Source of the DNA: Bacteroidales bacterium
Lineage (GTDB): Bacteria; Bacteroidota; Bacteroidia; Bacteroidales; UBA932
NCBI GenBank assembly: GCA_017469425.1
Contig: JAFUGJ010000025.1
Coordinates: 1 to 64,000, forward strand
Length of the DNA stretch: 64,000 bases
Direction: 5' to 3'
Shown: positions 17,501-25,438 of the stretch, piece after piece
Layout: each line of letters opens with the position of its first letter
Numbering within the stretch: position 1 is the first letter of the stretch
Position numbers and translations under genes: made by a program
Notes under the pieces: generated by a model
What the model was told of the DNA's origin: nothing
Seen by the model: the letters and a program-made list of their open reading frames with translations, nothing else
Database searches by the model: none

Positions 17501-17506
17501 AACTCG

Positions 17507-17514
17507 CAAATATA
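17507..17514 (-). promoter_or_regulatory. -7 element (TATATTTG) of the S46 peptidase gene
   Basis: A perfect TAnnTTTG box ends 6 nt before ATG 17500. The T-tract of the upstream terminator (17516-17521) abuts it, so the usual -33 region is occupied by the terminator stem. Predicts a transcript with almost no 5' leader. Confidence 0.55.
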
Positions 17515-17515
17515 C

Positions 17516-17546
17516 AAAAAACACAGGTTCCTGAAATAGAAACCTG
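17516..17546 (-). terminator. Intrinsic terminator of the 17821-18363 lipoprotein unit
   Basis: An 8-bp stem (17539-17546 with 17524-17531, one G-T pair) with a 7-nt loop is followed on the minus strand by six Ts (17521-17516). Confidence 0.75.
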
Positions 17547-17820
17547 CGTAATGTGCTTCATAACTACAAGATTGAAAGCAATTCTCTTTTTTTATCTGCG
17601 GATACGATGATTTTAGCATCGTTCCATGGAGCTTTCATTATCAGGATGTGTTCTCTCGCATATTGCAGCAAAAAGAAAATTCAGCAGGAGCAGAATTGTT
17701 GCTTGCAACAGAAGTTTCGAAAAAGAATGAGGTGCCTTCCACAAGCTCCTGGCAATGATGCGGCTGTATGCAAATGAAAGTTCAACAAGCAATACAGTTT
17801 CCAGCGCGGTTTGCCACAAA
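17547..17820 (-). other. Region with only a doubtful small membrane-protein frame
   Basis: A 68-codon frame (17819-17613, TTG start directly after the lipoprotein stop) has one strongly hydrophobic stretch (LLLQATILLLLNFLFAAI). It lacks recognisable homology, and an ATG start would be far inside. It could be a small membrane protein made with the lipoprotein, or the worn-down end of a larger gene. Otherwise I see nothing here. Confidence 0.25.
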
Positions 17821-18363
17821 TCATTTTTGAAACCTGTATTCCAGATAATCTTTCGAAAAGCGTTTGTTCAGATTGTCGTATAAAACAGCTTTTCCTCTAA
17901 GGGTGACATAGAATTCGTTTTTTGTATTCAGGCGGACGGAGACTTCTAATTCGGACAACATTCCATCATCGGGCTGTATGATTTGAATTCTGCTCGGAAG
18001 CCCCGCCTGAGGGTAAACGGGTATGTTACCGAAGAACGCCTGCCTGACGGTTGCCTTGATGATTGTGTCATCTTTCGTAATGTATTCAATTATCGGAAAA
18101 CTCCCTTCACATTTCATGGTTTCATCCGCTTCTTGAATAATCCTCACTTTTGACTGTCCGGCAGAGAAGCCCAGTGCCCCGTCAAGTTCTTCCATTATGT
18201 CATTCCTGCCTGTTCCATCATTGTCCAAGTCAACAGGTAATCCGTAGAAGATAATAGATGCGAGAGAATATTCCCCACACATTGAATTCGGTGCGTCCTC
18301 CTTGCTCTTGGTGCAGGAAAATACAAATAGCAGCAGAATAAAAATGGGACAGAGTCTATTCAT
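17821..18363 (-). CDS. Lipocalin-like lipoprotein
   Basis: The 180-aa product has an SPII signal with lipobox (LLLFVFSC, Cys about 17). The mature N-terminus GEYSLASIIFYGLPVDLDNDG, followed by NDIMEELDG, is the pattern of lipocalin-like lipoproteins frequent in Bacteroidales; the remainder alternates beta strands. Ligand and role are unknown. It has a good promoter 40 nt upstream and a terminator at 17516-17546. It is more A+T-rich than neighbouring rnhB. Confidence 0.7.
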   Translation of the reverse strand: MNRLCPIFILLLFVFSCTKSKEDAPNSMCGEYSLASIIFYGLPVDLDNDGTGRNDIMEELDGALGFSAGQSKVRIIQEADETMKCEGSFPIIEYITKDDTIIKATVRQAFFGNIPVYPQAGLPSRIQIIQPDDGMLSELEVSVRLNTKNEFYVTLRGKAVLYDNLNKRFSKDYLEYRFQK

Positions 18364-18402
18364 GGAGTTTTTTCATAAAAAGTTAAATCTAAATTTCAGC
18401 TG

Positions 18403-18433
18403 CAAAGTTATTGCAGACTGTCCGTACAAACAA
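18403..18433 (-). promoter_or_regulatory. Promoter of the lipocalin-like lipoprotein gene (TTG-N20-TAACTTTG)
   Basis: Minus-strand TTG at 18433-18431, 20-nt spacer, TAACTTTG at 18410-18403; leader of about 35 nt. A bulged inverted repeat (TGGTCAAC / GTTGGACCA, about 18445-18473) lies upstream, between this promoter and the rnhB end; its role is unclear. Confidence 0.7.
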
Positions 18434-18515
18434 ATATTTTTTGGTCAACCTTGCTTTTAGTTTGTTGGACCATGCATTTCGGGGGTTGAATTCACTCGGC
18501 GGATGTCAAATTCCT

Positions 18516-19136
18516 TCAGAACAGCGTAGGTTCCAGGGCTGCGGGATGGAAGGAACGGCGGTGCTGTGGGGTGTAGCCGAGGCGGCGGATGGCATCGATG
18601 TGTTCAGGAGTCGGGTATCCCATGTTCCGTTCCCATCCGTAGCCGGGGTACAGGGCTGCGAGTTCTCGCATCTTTTCGTCGCGGTGGGTCTTTGCAAGCA
18701 CCGAAGCCGCGGCAATGCTGGCGTAGGTGGCATCTCCATGCACCACGGTAAGATAATCCTCCTTTCCATAGCGCCCGAAGGGGCGGAAACGGTTGCCGTC
18801 GATGAGCAGGAAATCCGGAGCAGGGCCGAGGGCGAGCACAGCCCTTTGCATACCCGTGACCGATGCCCAGAGAATGTTGAGGCGGTCGATTTCTTCCGCT
18901 TCCACCGCCACTACCTTCCACGCAATGGCCTCTCGCTCAATCACTTCCCTGAGAGTGTCGCGGGCCTTTTCACTCATCTGTTTGGAGTCGTTCAGCTGAG
19001 GATGGAAAAAGTCTTCCGGAAGGATGACGGCGGCGGCATACACCGGCCCTGCAAGGGGGCCGCGCCCGGCTTCGTCGCAACCGGCCTCGAACCTTCCGGC
19101 GCGAAGATATGGAAGAAGATGGGCGTCGTGTGGCAT
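18516..19136 (-). CDS. rnhB: Ribonuclease HII
   Basis: RNase HII nicks RNA-DNA hybrids, mainly to remove single ribonucleotides from DNA. The 206-aa product has the metal-binding DEAGRG (D21, E22) followed by GPLAGPVYAAAV, the conserved LNDSKQMSEKAR, and DYLTVVHGDATYASIAAASVLAKTHRD with the further acidic ligands. The ATG lies 7 nt after a TAAATTTG box that overlaps the stop region of the XRE gene. Confidence 0.95.
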   Translation of the reverse strand: MPHDAHLLPYLRAGRFEAGCDEAGRGPLAGPVYAAAVILPEDFFHPQLNDSKQMSEKARDTLREVIEREAIAWKVVAVEAEEIDRLNILWASVTGMQRAVLALGPAPDFLLIDGNRFRPFGRYGKEDYLTVVHGDATYASIAAASVLAKTHRDEKMRELAALYPGYGWERNMGYPTPEHIDAIRRLGYTPQHRRSFHPAALEPTLF

Positions 19137-19143
19137 AATGCCA

Positions 19144-19151
19144 CAAATTTA
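19144..19151 (-). promoter_or_regulatory. -7 element (TAAATTTG) of rnhB
   Basis: A perfect box ends 7 nt before the rnhB ATG. A TTG lies 24 nt upstream, longer than the normal spacer, so only the -7 element is convincing. It overlaps the last codons of the upstream regulator gene. Confidence 0.5.
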
Positions 19152-19553
19152 GTCATTTTTGGCCGATTGGCGCTGCAACATTCCTATCATCTGCTCCTGC
19201 ACGCTCACCGTGTGCTGCAACGCTCCCGCGAGTTCCCGCAGGTTTTCGATTTCTTTATCCTTGCGCTCCAGCCTGTCTTCATACTCGCTTCGCAGGGCTC
19301 GCAGCGCTTCCTGCATGTCGGCATCTTCACGAAGGTCGCCTCCGGATAGTTCCGGAAAAATTTCGCACACGAGTTCTACAAGGGGAGTGCCTGTAACCTC
19401 ACAAAACTTCAGCACGCTCTCGGTAATGATGCGCGTTTCGCCATTCTCAAGCTTCAGGTAAGCGGTGCGGGAGATTCCGAGCATGTCGGCCATGGCCGCC
19501 TGGGTGAGATGCAGTTTCTGTCTGGTTTTCCTGAAGAATGTGTGTTCTGTCAT
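19149..19553 (-). CDS. XRE-family transcriptional regulator with C-terminal coiled coil
   Basis: A 134-aa DNA-binding protein. Residues about 6-62 form a Cro/C1-type HTH (KLHLTQAAMADMLGISRTAY followed by KLENGETR). Residues about 80-125 are a charged heptad-like coiled coil (EYEDRLERKDKEIENLRE) likely to mediate dimerisation. No ligand domain is present. A TAATTTTG box 20 nt upstream may be its -7 element. Targets are unknown; single small XRE proteins of this layout often autoregulate. Confidence 0.8.
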   Translation of the reverse strand: MTEHTFFRKTRQKLHLTQAAMADMLGISRTAYLKLENGETRIITESVLKFCEVTGTPLVELVCEIFPELSGGDLREDADMQEALRALRSEYEDRLERKDKEIENLRELAGALQHTVSVQEQMIGMLQRQSAKND

Positions 19554-19573
19554 CGGTCAAGGTTGTTTGCAGG

Positions 19574-19581
19574 CAAAATTA
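19574..19581 (-). promoter_or_regulatory. Possible -7 element (TAATTTTG) of the XRE regulator
   Basis: TAnnTTTG match on the minus strand 20 nt before ATG 19553; the nearest TTG is 24 nt upstream of it, so the promoter is imperfect. Confidence 0.35.
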
Positions 19582-19751
19582 TCACATCGCCTCCGACCTT
19601 GTGGTCAATCTTCCCTTTTCAAATGTTAACCAATGGTTTGCAAAATACCCCCTCAAACAGGAAAAATCCGTTTTTAACTACCGCTTTTACCTACTGTGCT
19701 GTTGCAAATCAAAAACATTGCACCCACCTTTGGTGTACAAAAACAACGCGT

Positions 19752-19955
19752 ATGAGAACAATTGAGTCAACTTACAGTAACTTTTGCGCAGTGCTGCTGC
19801 GCGACCGCATTTACGAAGACACCACCATCAGTTTTGAGGACATCTGCTCCGCCCTCCATGTGAGTCCGGGCTCCCTGGATGAAATTCTTATGAAAGAATT
19901 AGGGATGAACGGCCGCGAAATTTTGTATTCCTTTCAAAAGTTGTTAAATTTGTAG
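19752..19955 (+). CDS. Small helix-turn-helix-like protein upstream of EF-G2
   Basis: A 67-aa protein beginning MRTIESTYSNFCAVLL and containing ISFEDICSALHVSPGSLDEILMKEL, which has the spacing of an HTH as in AraC-type DNA-binding halves. The C-terminus GMNGREILYSFQKLL fits a following helix. I chose ATG 19752; the frame is open further upstream, but that part has atypical composition. The end of the gene contains the promoter of the EF-G paralogue, so transcription of the two may interfere or be linked. Conservation next to EF-G2 in relatives would be worth testing. Confidence 0.6.
   Translation: MRTIESTYSNFCAVLLRDRIYEDTTISFEDICSALHVSPGSLDEILMKELGMNGREILYSFQKLLNL
19923..19952 (+). promoter_or_regulatory. 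Promoter of the EF-G2 gene (TTG-N19-TAAATTTG)
   Basis: TTG at 19923-19925, 19-nt spacer, TAAATTTG at 19945-19952, inside the last codons of the small HTH gene. The leader to ATG 19994 is about 35 nt. Confidence 0.7.
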
Positions 19956-19993
19956 GCTATCACGCTAATTATTTTAATAACATAAACGCACAA

Positions 19994-22141
19994 ATGAAAG
20001 ATTATTCCACCAAAGACATTCGCAATGTGGTTCTGCTGGGCGGTTCCAAATCCGGCAAAACCACGCTGAGCGAAGCTATGCTGTTCGAAGGCAAGGTTAT
20101 CGACCGCCGCGGCACAGTAGAAGACAAGAACACCGTTTCCGACAATACCGAGTTCGAGCAGACGAACCAGAAGTCGGTATTCGCGTCGGCGCTCTACGCA
20201 GAGTACGAAGGCACCAAGTTCAACATCATCGACGCTCCCGGTTCCGATGATTTCATCAGCGGTGCAGTCGAGGCATTCAAGGTATGCGAGACCGGCATCC
20301 TCCTCGTGAACGGCACTCAGGGCGTTGAGGTAGGCACCGATATTTTCGCCCGCCAGGCCGCCAAGTACAATGTGCCCGTGCTGATTGCAGTGAACCAGCT
20401 TGACCACGAAAAGGCTAACTGGGATCTTGCCCACGAGAGCATCAAATCCACTTTCGGCTCCAAGGCTGCATTCGTTCAGTTCCCCGTGAACCCCGGCGCA
20501 GGCTTCGACGGATTCGTGGATGTGGTGGACATGAAATACTATCATTTCCTCGATGCCAACGGCAAGCGCGAGGCGCTTGACATCCCCGCCGAGTATGCCG
20601 ACCAGGCAGAGGAATACCGTCAGGAACTTCTCGAGAAAGCCGCCGAGGCTGACGACGAGCTCATGATGAAATATCTCGACGAGCTTACCCTTACCGACGA
20701 AGAATTCGCAAAGGGCCTCAAGCTCGGCATCGCAAAGGGCGAAATCATGCCCGTGTTCTGCCTCTCCGCAAAGAAGGACATCGGCGTGAAGAAGCTGATG
20801 GAGTTCTGCATCAAGAGCACCAGCAGCCCCGAGGGTACCGTGAACAAGACCATCTCCGGCAAGGAGGTTGTGTGCAAGGAAGCGGCTCCCACCAGCATCT
20901 TCATCTTCAAGACCAGCGTGGAGCAGCACCTCGGAGATGTGGCCTACTTCAAGGTAATGAGCGGCGTGCTTCGTGAAGGAGCCGACCTCGTGAACCCCGA
21001 AACCGGCAACGGCGAGCGTCTTTCCGCCATCTATGCAGTGGCAGGTTCCAAGAAGGAGAAGGTTTCTTCCCTCAGGGCCGGTGACATAGGCTGCGTCATG
21101 AAACTGAAGGCCGGAAGGGTCGATGTAACCCTGGCAGAGGCCGGATGCGACGCCTACGAGCACATCCAGTTCCCCGAACCCAAGTACCGCTGCGCCATCA
21201 AGGCTTCCGACAAGAACGACGAGGCAAAGGTGGGCGACGCCCTCAACAAGATTTCCGCACAGGACCCTACTGCCATCGTGGAATACTCCAAGGAACTCCG
21301 CCAGACCATCCTCAGCGGCCAGGGCGAGCAGCACATCAACTTCATCAAGTGGCGTATAAACAACGAGTTCAAGCTCAATGTCGAGCTCTATGCCCCGAAG
21401 GTTCCCTATCGTGAAACCATCACCAAGGTGGCTACCGCACAGTATCGTCACAAGAAGCAGTCCGGCGGTGCCGGTCAGTTCGGTGAGGTTCACCTCCTCG
21501 TCTGCCCTGCAGAAGGTGAGGTGGGCACCAAGTTCACAATCAACGGCAAAGAGACCCAGCTCAACATCAAGACTCAGGACATCACCGAGCTTGAATGGGG
21601 TGGCAAACTCGAATTCTACAACTGCGTGGTAGGCGGCGCCATCGACCTCGGCTTCATGCCTGCAATCCTCAAGGGTATCAAGGAAAGGATGGTGGAAGGC
21701 CCTCTTACCGGTTCCTATGCCCGCGACATCCGCGTCTATGTTTACGACGGAAAGATGCACCCCGTGGACTCCAAGGAAATCGCCTTCATCATCGCAGGCC
21801 GCAACGCCTTCCGCGAGGCTTTCCGCAACGCAGGTCCGAAGATTCTCGAACCTATCTACAATGTTGACATCTTCACTCCCAGCGACTATGTAGGTCCTTG
21901 TATGTCCGACCTCAACACCCGTCGCGGAATGATTATGAACCAGGATGTGGAAGGCAGCTTCACCGTGCTTCACGCGCGCGTTCCGCTTGCCGAACTCTAC
22001 CGTTATTCCACAACCCTCAGTTCGCTGACCGCCGGTTCCGCAACCTTCACCATGAAGTTTGCCGAATATGTGCCGGTTCCTGCCGATGTTCAGACCAAAC
22101 TCCTTGCAGATTACGCTGCACAGGAGCAGGAGGAGGACTAG
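19994..22141 (+). CDS. Elongation factor G paralogue (EF-G2 type) with altered G motifs
   Basis: A 715-aa translation factor with the EF-G domain order. The P-loop GGSKSGKT is at 16-23. G3 reads DAPGSDDF (80-87) where canonical EF-G has DTPGHVDF, so the catalytic His is Ser. G4 reads NQLD (134-137) instead of NKxD. The domain IV region (EFKLNVELYAPKVPYRETI onward) and the C-terminal domain V are complete. In Bacteroides thetaiotaomicron, an EF-G paralogue with these features supports translocation without GTP hydrolysis during carbon starvation. The same role is inferred here. It is not in a ribosomal operon, and the canonical fusA must lie elsewhere. Confidence 0.88.
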   Translation: MKDYSTKDIRNVVLLGGSKSGKTTLSEAMLFEGKVIDRRGTVEDKNTVSDNTEFEQTNQKSVFASALYAEYEGTKFNIIDAPGSDDFISGAVEAFKVCETGILLVNGTQGVEVGTDIFARQAAKYNVPVLIAVNQLDHEKANWDLAHESIKSTFGSKAAFVQFPVNPGAGFDGFVDVVDMKYYHFLDANGKREALDIPAEYADQAEEYRQELLEKAAEADDELMMKYLDELTLTDEEFAKGLKLGIAKGEIMPVFCLSAKKDIGVKKLMEFCIKSTSSPEGTVNKTISGKEVVCKEAAPTSIFIFKTSVEQHLGDVAYFKVMSGVLREGADLVNPETGNGERLSAIYAVAGSKKEKVSSLRAGDIGCVMKLKAGRVDVTLAEAGCDAYEHIQFPEPKYRCAIKASDKNDEAKVGDALNKISAQDPTAIVEYSKELRQTILSGQGEQHINFIKWRINNEFKLNVELYAPKVPYRETITKVATAQYRHKKQSGGAGQFGEVHLLVCPAEGEVGTKFTINGKETQLNIKTQDITELEWGGKLEFYNCVVGGAIDLGFMPAILKGIKERMVEGPLTGSYARDIRVYVYDGKMHPVDSKEIAFIIAGRNAFREAFRNAGPKILEPIYNVDIFTPSDYVGPCMSDLNTRRGMIMNQDVEGSFTVLHARVPLAELYRYSTTLSSLTAGSATFTMKFAEYVPVPADVQTKLLADYAAQEQEED

Positions 22142-23322
22142 TGGACAGTAAGAAATATCTGGAAATGTGGGCGGATCGTTACAAGGACGACCTCGCCCAC
22201 AACATTTTTCCTTTTTGGCTGAAGTACGGTCTTGACCGTGTGCACGGCGGGGTTTATACCTGCCTCGACCGCGACGGAACCCTGATGGATACCACCAAAT
22301 CGGTATGGTTCCAGGGACGTTTCGGCTTCACGGCAGCGTTCGCCTATAATAACATTGAAAAGAATCCCGAGTGGCTGGCGGCATCCAAAAGCTGTATTGA
22401 TTTCATCGAGAAATACTGTTCCGACGAGAACGGGCACATGTATTTCGAAATAACTGAGGACGGAGTGGGCCTGCGCAAGCGCCGTTATGTTTTCAGCGAA
22501 GCTTTCGCTGCCATCGCAATGGCCGAATACTCCATTGCGAGCGGCGACAGTTCCTATGCGCGCAAAGCCCTGGACATTTTCCGCCTGATGCAGAAGTTCC
22601 TTGCCACTCCCGGTTTTCTGGAGGCAAAGTACGAACCTGTGTTCCAGGCCCGCGGGCACAGCATCACGATGATACTGGTGAACACTGCGGCAACCATACG
22701 AAAGGCCATTTCCGACCCCGCGCTTGACGCCCAGATAGAGGAAAGCATTCAGGCCATACGCAAGTACTTCATGCACCCCGAGTACAAGGCCCTTCTGGAA
22801 ACTGTGGGCCCCAATGGGGAGTTTATCGACACGCTGGTTGGCCGCACCATCAATCCCGGTCACTGCATCGAAACCGCATGGTTCCTGCTGGAAGAGGCCA
22901 AGCATCGCGGATGGGACAAGGAACTTGTGGAAACGGCCCTTACCATATTCGACTGGTCGTTTAAATGGGGGTGGGACGAGCAGTACGGAGGCATCATCAA
23001 CTTCCGCGACTGCAAGGGTTTCCCCAACCAGGATTACTCCCAGGACATGAAGTTCTGGTGGCCGCAGACCGAAACCATCATCGCCGCCCTTTACGCCTAC
23101 GAAGCTACAGGCGACGACAAGTGGCTCGCCATCCACAAGCAGGTGAGCGACTGGGCGTACAGCCATTTCCCCGATGCGGAATACGGCGAATGGTTCGGCT
23201 ACCTGCATCGCGACGGAACTCCGGCGCAGATGGCAAAAGGAAACATTTTCAAAGGACCTTTCCATGTGCCCCGCATGATGATAAAGGGTTACTCGCTCAT
23301 TAACGAAATATTAAACAAATAG
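22141..23322 (+). CDS. N-acylglucosamine 2-epimerase (AGE) family protein
   Basis: A 393-aa (alpha/alpha)6-barrel isomerase: PFWLKYGLDRVHGGVYTCLD at the N-terminus, KSVWFQGRFGF, PGHCIETAWFLLEEAKHRG with the catalytic His, and HVPRMMIKGY near the end. Members interconvert GlcNAc/ManNAc or epimerise hexoses and cellobiose; the substrate cannot be fixed from sequence. The start is a GTG at 22141 that shares its G with the EF-G2 stop (TAGTG), so the two genes are translationally coupled. The length matches the family, whereas a longer start would run inside EF-G2. Confidence 0.85.
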   Translation: MDSKKYLEMWADRYKDDLAHNIFPFWLKYGLDRVHGGVYTCLDRDGTLMDTTKSVWFQGRFGFTAAFAYNNIEKNPEWLAASKSCIDFIEKYCSDENGHMYFEITEDGVGLRKRRYVFSEAFAAIAMAEYSIASGDSSYARKALDIFRLMQKFLATPGFLEAKYEPVFQARGHSITMILVNTAATIRKAISDPALDAQIEESIQAIRKYFMHPEYKALLETVGPNGEFIDTLVGRTINPGHCIETAWFLLEEAKHRGWDKELVETALTIFDWSFKWGWDEQYGGIINFRDCKGFPNQDYSQDMKFWWPQTETIIAALYAYEATGDDKWLAIHKQVSDWAYSHFPDAEYGEWFGYLHRDGTPAQMAKGNIFKGPFHVPRMMIKGYSLINEILNK

Positions 23323-23323
23323 T

Positions 23324-25399
23324 ATGCAGGTACTGAAGTTTGGCGGAAGTTCGGTGGCAAATGCCACCAACATCTCAAGGGTGCTGGACATTGTCGGGAA
23401 AGCCGCCCGTCGCGACCGCGTCGTACTGGTGAGCTCGGCAATCTCCGGATGCACCGATGCGCTGCTCGAACTCGCCCGCACCGGGCGTGGCAGCACCGAG
23501 AGGGCTCTTCTCATTGAGAGCCTTCGCACCCGGCATTACGATATTGTCCGAAGGCTTTTCACGGGAGCCGAGCGCGACGCCCTCGAGTCCAGGCTCGCCG
23601 CCCTTTTCGCCAGACTTTACGAACTTCCGGAGGATGAGATGGTTACCTACGGAGAACTTTTCTCCACCACCATACTCGCCGCCAAGCTAACCCAGGAGGG
23701 CCTGCGTACCAAATGGCTGGATTCACGCATCCTCGTAATCAAGGACAACCGGACCCTTACCTACAACAATATCTCCACCGCTGTGGCCCTGGAGCCCGAA
23801 GTGGAAGTTTTTGTGGCGCCGGGATTCATTGCCAGCGAATACGACGGGAAGCCCACCACCCTCGGGCGCGGAGGCTCCGACTACAGCGCTGCAATTTATG
23901 CCGCCGCACTGAAAGCCGACAGGCTTGAGATATGGACCGATGTTCCCGGCATCATGACTGCAAATCCGAAGGATGTGCCATCGGCCCGGACAGTTTCGCG
24001 CATGCCTTATCGCGCCGCCCTCGACATGGCGACGCACGGGGCTAAGGTACTGTATGCGCCCACGGTGGCTCCTGCAATGGAATCCGGCATCGCAATCCAT
24101 ATCCTGAACACTTTCGAGCCGGACAATGCCGGAACCACGGTATGCGAAATGCCTGAAAGCCCCGTGGTGGAATGGATGGGAGTCGCCAGCACCGACGACA
24201 CCCTCCACGGCGAATCGCTCCTCTGCCTTGTGGGAAGCGGCCCGGTAAATGGAGAAGCCTCGTGCAACCGGGTAGAGGACTGCCTGCGCAAATCCGGCAT
24301 CAAGACCCTCGCCATTTCTTCCGACGGCACCAACATCCATATCAGCGTCCGCCTCGCTGTGGTGAAGGAAGCTTTGCGCGCCATTCACAGGGAGTTTTTC
24401 GAGAGCGTTCCGCTGAGCAAGCTCGACCTCTACATTGCGGGTTGCGGAGCTGTAGGAAATGCCCTTGTGGAGCTCGTCGGGGACTCTGCGCAGAGGATTG
24501 CACGACGCACTGGAAAGACGCTCAACATTGCCGGTTTCAGCCACAGCCGCGATTTCGTTTCACTGGTGCGGAAAACGGCTCCAAGGGGCAGCGTCTTTGT
24601 GGATGTGACCGACAGCGAGACCATCTACCGCGAATATGAGGACCTGCTTCGGGAAGGAATCAACATCGTAAGTTCGAACCGCCGTGCCCTCGCCGTGCCT
24701 TTCGTGGAATTTGCCGCCATGCATGCCGCCGCGCACGAAAACGGATGTTTCCTCCGCTACGAAACCACCGTCGGCTCCGCTCTTCCCATTCTGGAAAGCA
24801 TAGCCGCAGGAGCCAATTCCAGCGACGAACTGCTTTCGATGGAAGCCGTCGTGAGCTGCACCCTAAACGAAATCCTCACATCCTACGATTACTCTCCCGC
24901 AAGTTTTGCCCAGATAGTGCGCAAGGCCCAGCAGGAGGGGCTTACCGAACCTGACCCCCGTATCGACCTCAGCGGCAGGGAGGCCCTGCGAAAACTTCTC
25001 ATCCTCGCGCGCGAAGCCGGTGTGCCGCTCGAAGAGGAAGAGGTAGAAATCACGCCCGTCGTAGGCCCCGAATTCTTCGGGATTCCGCTCGAGGAATTCT
25101 ATGCCAGGCTTGAAGCCGCCGAACCCGTATTCAAGGCGCGTGAAGCCGAGGCCGACGCCAAGGGCTGCCATCAGCGTTTCGTGGCCTCTCTCGAAAAAGA
25201 TTCTTCGCGTCCTCACGGCTACAAAGCCACCATCGGGCTGCGCCTTGTGGATGAAAATCATCCCGCCTACCGCCTTACCGGCACGGAGAACGCCATAATC
25301 ATCCGCAGCGCCTATCATCCCTATCCTCTGCTCATCCAGGGAGCCGGAGAAGGTGCAAAACTTGCCGCGGCCAGCGTATTGAATGATATTCTGCGCTAA
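23324..25399 (+). CDS. thrA: Bifunctional aspartokinase/homoserine dehydrogenase, shortened regulatory region
   Basis: ThrA carries out the first (aspartate phosphorylation) and third (aspartate semialdehyde to homoserine) steps toward threonine and methionine. The kinase spans about 1-275, with KFGGSS (5-10) and TTLGRGGSDYSA (178-189). The dehydrogenase spans about 365-691, with the NAD(P) loop IAGCGAVG (371-378). Between them only one ACT-like unit is visible (about 281-357: VGSGPVNGE, IKTLAISSDG, NIHISVRL); E. coli-type ThrA has two and is about 820 aa. Feedback inhibition may be altered. It starts 1 nt after the epimerase stop and precedes asd. Confidence 0.93.
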   Translation: MQVLKFGGSSVANATNISRVLDIVGKAARRDRVVLVSSAISGCTDALLELARTGRGSTERALLIESLRTRHYDIVRRLFTGAERDALESRLAALFARLYELPEDEMVTYGELFSTTILAAKLTQEGLRTKWLDSRILVIKDNRTLTYNNISTAVALEPEVEVFVAPGFIASEYDGKPTTLGRGGSDYSAAIYAAALKADRLEIWTDVPGIMTANPKDVPSARTVSRMPYRAALDMATHGAKVLYAPTVAPAMESGIAIHILNTFEPDNAGTTVCEMPESPVVEWMGVASTDDTLHGESLLCLVGSGPVNGEASCNRVEDCLRKSGIKTLAISSDGTNIHISVRLAVVKEALRAIHREFFESVPLSKLDLYIAGCGAVGNALVELVGDSAQRIARRTGKTLNIAGFSHSRDFVSLVRKTAPRGSVFVDVTDSETIYREYEDLLREGINIVSSNRRALAVPFVEFAAMHAAAHENGCFLRYETTVGSALPILESIAAGANSSDELLSMEAVVSCTLNEILTSYDYSPASFAQIVRKAQQEGLTEPDPRIDLSGREALRKLLILAREAGVPLEEEEVEITPVVGPEFFGIPLEEFYARLEAAEPVFKAREAEADAKGCHQRFVASLEKDSSRPHGYKATIGLRLVDENHPAYRLTGTENAIIIRSAYHPYPLLIQGAGEGAKLAAASVLNDILR

Positions 25400-25405
25400 A
25401 AGTAT

Positions 25406-25413
25406 TATATTTG
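25406..25413 (+). promoter_or_regulatory. Possible -7 element (TATATTTG) for asd
   Basis: A perfect TAnnTTTG box just after the thrA stop and 25 nt before the asd ATG; no TTG at standard spacing. It may allow asd expression independent of thrA. Confidence 0.4.
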
Positions 25414-25438
25414 GGGGTTAGTTAATCAAGCAGGTATT

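Noticed and set aside
18445..18473. Inverted repeat TGGTCAAC/GTTGGACCA as an rnhB terminator
   Set aside because: One arm has a bulge and on the relevant (minus) strand it is followed by A residues, not T residues.
19934..21973. Long minus-strand open frame (679 codons) opposite the EF-G2 gene
   Set aside because: It is antisense to a fully recognisable gene, has Leu/Val/His-rich low-complexity sequence and no family motifs; GC-rich third positions often create such frames.
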